This document shows positions 29,513 to 31,588 of a DNA stretch of 31,588 nt, one piece after another. The position numbers and the translations under genes are program-made. This stretch comes from Bacillota bacterium (GTDB lineage: Bacteria; Bacillota; Clostridia; Oscillospirales; Ruminococcaceae), in contig JAEWWW010000052.1 in the NCBI GenBank assembly GCA_023396215.1, positions 1-31,588 on the forward strand. The letters are read 5' to 3'. How positions within the stretch are numbered: position 1 is the stretch's first letter; every line of letters begins with the position of its first letter. The notes beneath the pieces were generated by a model. It saw only the letters and a list, made by a program, of their open reading frames with translations, did no database searches and was not told the DNA's origin.

Positions 29513-30073
29513 GTGGAGGACCACAAAATCATAGACCTGTATTGGCAGCGGTCGGAAAACGCCATTGGGGAAACCTCGGCCAAATACGGCGGCTACTGCA
29601 AGAGCATATCGGTCAACATTCTGCAAAGCAACGAGGACGCGGAGGAATGTGTCAACGACACCTACCTGCACGCGTGGCGGGCCATCCCGCCCGACAGGCC
29701 GTCGGCCTTTCGGGTCTGGCTGGGCAGGATTACCAGAAATCTTTCCCTCGACCGCTACAAAAGGGCAAGGGCGCAGAAGCGGGGCGGGGGCGAGGTAGAG
29801 CTGCTGCTTTCCGAGCTGGAGGGCTGCATCCCGGCCCCCGGCGGGGTAGAAAAAACGCTGGAGGACAGGGAAATCGCCGCCCTCATCGGCAGGTTTTTGC
29901 AGGGGCAAAAGCAGCTTAGCCGTCTGGTTTTTCTGCGGCGGTATTACTACGCTGACTCGGTGGGGCAGATAGCCCGGCGGTTCGGCATGGGGGAAAGCGG
30001 CGTGAAATCCAACCTCTTTCGCACCCGCAACGCCCTGAAAGCCTATCTGGAAAGTGAGGGGATCGCGCTATGA
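29513..30073 (+). CDS. ECF-type sigma factor
   Basis: A 186-residue extracytoplasmic-function sigma factor. Region 2 spans about residues 9-85 (IIDLYWQRSENAIGETSAKYG, then NEDAEECVNDTYLHAWRAIPP and FRVWLGRITRNLSLDRYKR). Region 4 has an HTH (YYADSVGQIARRFGMGESGVKSNLFRTRNALKAYL). The start is GTG 29513, 8 bases behind AAGGAGGG. It overlaps the next gene by 4 bases (ATGA), the standard arrangement of sigma factor and cognate regulator. Its group is the clostridial type that starts 'IIxLYWxRxExAIxET'. The signal is unknown. Confidence 0.93.
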   Translation: MEDHKIIDLYWQRSENAIGETSAKYGGYCKSISVNILQSNEDAEECVNDTYLHAWRAIPPDRPSAFRVWLGRITRNLSLDRYKRARAQKRGGGEVELLLSELEGCIPAPGGVEKTLEDREIAALIGRFLQGQKQLSRLVFLRRYYYADSVGQIARRFGMGESGVKSNLFRTRNALKAYLESEGIAL

Positions 30074-31338
30074 AGAGCCAGCGGCTACTATATATTCTCG
30101 GCTTGTTGGAGGACGACCTGCTGGCCGAAGCGGAGGACAGCATGCCCGCTTACCGGCCCGGCAGAAGCACGGGGCTGAAATGGCTTTCGGCTGCCGCCTG
30201 CCTGCTGGTGGCGGTGGGGATTGCCTTCTGGTACCGCGGCGTGGCGCCAGCTCCGGTTCCACCGCCCCCGGTGAGCGAGAGCAGCAGCCCCGGCGGTGTG
30301 TCGCCGCTGCCGATGCTGACAGTAGATACCGAATGGGGTGGAGCCATGGGGTTTGAGGGCTATATGGCCAATGACATCAGCGACCTGGTGAACGCCAACC
30401 CGTGGAAAGAGGGGGCGGAGCTTGCCACACTGCCGGTGTTCCGCAACGTCAACGCCTATCATAAGGGGGGAGATGTTCAGGAACCAAACCTTGAGGTGAT
30501 GGAGCAAACGCTGCTGGAGGCAGCCCGTTCGCTGGGGATGGATACCGAGCGGCTGGAGGTGACCAACGATCTGCCCGACGAGAAGCGGCTGAAGCAAATT
30601 ACCGAAAAATACGCGGCGGTGGGCGAAGAGGTTCCCCCGGAAGTCTTGAAGATTGGGCGGCTGTTTTTGCAGGACGACCGCTACAAGCTGGAGGTAAACG
30701 CCGAATGCACGGTGAAGCTGGAGTTTGTACCCACCCTCCAACTGCCACAAGGGCACTTTTTCGGCTTCTACAGCTCCTACGACGAGCTGCTCCCCATCGC
30801 CGGCTACCTGCAAAAGGAGTACCAAAGCTTCATCAACCTGAATAAACCGGTGTTGAACCTCTCCGGCGGCGACTATTCTCTGACCGACCCGCCCCAGCAG
30901 GGCTATTCGGTGCGCTTCTTTGAGGGGGAGGGCAGTCTGGCAGACCAGATTGTCAGCTACAACCTGCAAGGGGTGAGCTTTTCGGGCGACGATGACGGCC
31001 GGCTGTGGCTGGCAAGGCGCTATCACACCGACCTGTCGCAAAAGCTGGGGGATTACCCCATCATCACCGCCGAAAAGGCCCGGCAGCTCTTGGCCGAGGG
31101 CCACTATATCACCACCGTGCCGGAGGACTTCCCCGGTGCGCAGTATATCCGCAAAACCGAGCTGATTTACCGCACCGGCGCGGTGAAAGCCTTTATGCCC
31201 TATTACCGAATCTATGTAGAGATGCCCACCATGGTGGTGCGGGGGCATGAGCTGAAAACCTATGGCGCTTACTATGTGCCCGCGGTGGAGGAGCGGTATC
31301 TGACCAATATGCCCTTGTGGGACGGCAGTTTTAATTAG
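30070..31338 (+). CDS. Membrane-anchored putative anti-sigma/sensor protein
   Basis: A 422-residue single-pass protein. A short cytoplasmic N-terminus (LLYILGLLEDDLLAEAED) could hold the sigma-binding helix, a basic patch and a hydrophobic segment follow (about residues 37-54, WLSAAACLLVAVGIAFWY), then a proline-rich linker (APAPVPPPPV) and an extracytoplasmic domain of about 340 residues. That domain has no motif I can name. Its start overlaps the ECF sigma stop, so the role is inferred from position: it would hold the sigma factor at the membrane and release it on an outside signal. There is no zinc-binding HxxxCxxC anti-sigma motif. Confidence 0.75.
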   Translation: MKSQRLLYILGLLEDDLLAEAEDSMPAYRPGRSTGLKWLSAAACLLVAVGIAFWYRGVAPAPVPPPPVSESSSPGGVSPLPMLTVDTEWGGAMGFEGYMANDISDLVNANPWKEGAELATLPVFRNVNAYHKGGDVQEPNLEVMEQTLLEAARSLGMDTERLEVTNDLPDEKRLKQITEKYAAVGEEVPPEVLKIGRLFLQDDRYKLEVNAECTVKLEFVPTLQLPQGHFFGFYSSYDELLPIAGYLQKEYQSFINLNKPVLNLSGGDYSLTDPPQQGYSVRFFEGEGSLADQIVSYNLQGVSFSGDDDGRLWLARRYHTDLSQKLGDYPIITAEKARQLLAEGHYITTVPEDFPGAQYIRKTELIYRTGAVKAFMPYYRIYVEMPTMVVRGHELKTYGAYYVPAVEERYLTNMPLWDGSFN

Positions 31339-31374
31339 CCTTTAGTGTGGAATTATATCGCCAAACACTCGGGT

Positions 31375-31393
31375 GGGCAGCTTCAAGCTGCCC
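31375..31393 (+). terminator. Small GC hairpin after the anti-sigma-like gene
   Basis: GGGCAGC-TTCAA-GCTGCCC, 37 bases past the stop, without a T run. Confidence 0.5.
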
Positions 31394-31399
31394 CCCCGC

Positions 31400-31567
31400 G
31401 TGCGTTAAAAAACAAGCAGGCGGCGAAAAATCGTGCAAGACGAGGCGGCAAACGCAGCAAATGAGGGAGCAGATTTGATATATGTGACCGAAATTTGCAA
31501 GTGTAGCCAACAAAGTAAGTGAAATGGTGTAACCATTTTACGTTTGCGCGGCTTTTTCGGCAGCATG
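31400..31567 (-). repeat. Dispersed repeat copy R2
   Basis: The complement of R1: 31486-31526 matches 6191-6231 at 36 of 41 bases, and similarity extends on both sides, including GCGTTTGCCGC and GCCTGCTTGTTTTT (read on the minus strand). It fills most of the last 250 bases, where I see no gene; the copy may continue to the window edge. Confidence 0.75.
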
Positions 31568-31588
31568 GGGCGGGGCGGGGTTAGGGGG

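Noticed and set aside
28951..29583. 210-codon ORF on the minus strand
   Set aside because: Its apparent protein contains GRSKTAPTTVRREG, which also appears in ORFs over the other repeat copies; it is translated repeat DNA, not a gene family.
30088..31248. 386-codon ORF on the minus strand
   Set aside because: It is antisense to the anti-sigma-like gene, whose start overlap, ribosome context and domain layout are convincing; long antisense frames are expected in GC-rich genes. The peptide is His/Val/Gln-rich with no domain.

Overview
This window looks like chromosomal DNA from a GC-rich, low-sulfide-niche anaerobe of the Clostridia, most likely Oscillospirales/Oscillospiraceae. The reasons are a glgC-glgD pair with the Firmicutes-only GlgD subunit, AGGAGG-type ribosome sites, extended -10 promoters (TGnTATAAT), a LexA/DinR-type SOS box, a trmK-nif3 pair, a YtaF-like membrane protein, a SigH-like sigma factor, and families of GC-rich palindromic intergenic repeats. 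I infer the lineage from these and did not search any database.

Region by region: (1) 1-5358, glycogen synthesis: glgB (5' end outside the window), glgC, glgD and glgA, all on +. (2) 5602-7676: an HD-domain phosphohydrolase, a small membrane protein, and a convergent YtaF/MntP-type membrane protein. (3) 7917-11706: a four-gene operon of RidA, a YheO/DauR-like PAS-HTH regulator, a class V aminotransferase and an Na+/H+-dicarboxylate symporter, which reads as an amino-acid uptake and breakdown unit. (4) 11777-15402: a rubredoxin interrupted by an amber codon, a divergent acetate-kinase-family enzyme, a ZIP metal transporter and an iron-sulfur flavoprotein. (5) 15811-19172: a secreted or anchored protein of unknown role, then a TetR regulator divergent from degV plus a PAP2-like membrane protein. 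(6) 19344-20207: an AT-rich orphan gene, about 500 bp densely packed with perfect hairpins, and tRNA-Leu(CAA). (7) 20314-24328: SOS-controlled dinB, a MATE exporter, a SigH-like sigma factor and a zinc-ribbon protein. (8) 24735-28994: a DUF1858 protein, trmK, a Nif3-family protein and rqcH/NFACT. (9) 29513-31338: an ECF sigma factor and its overlapping membrane-anchored partner.

The main points for a second look are these. An intergenic palindromic repeat module has a near copy lying in frame inside rqcH. A run of nested perfect hairpins beside the tRNA could be a structured RNA or a palindromic mobile element. Three start or stop anomalies lie within 6 kb: an apparent AUA start, an apparent CUG start, and a rubredoxin with UAG as codon 3. 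There is also a terminator-like hairpin inside the ytaF leader. I see no CRISPR array, no insertion sequence with a transposase, no prophage and no rRNA.
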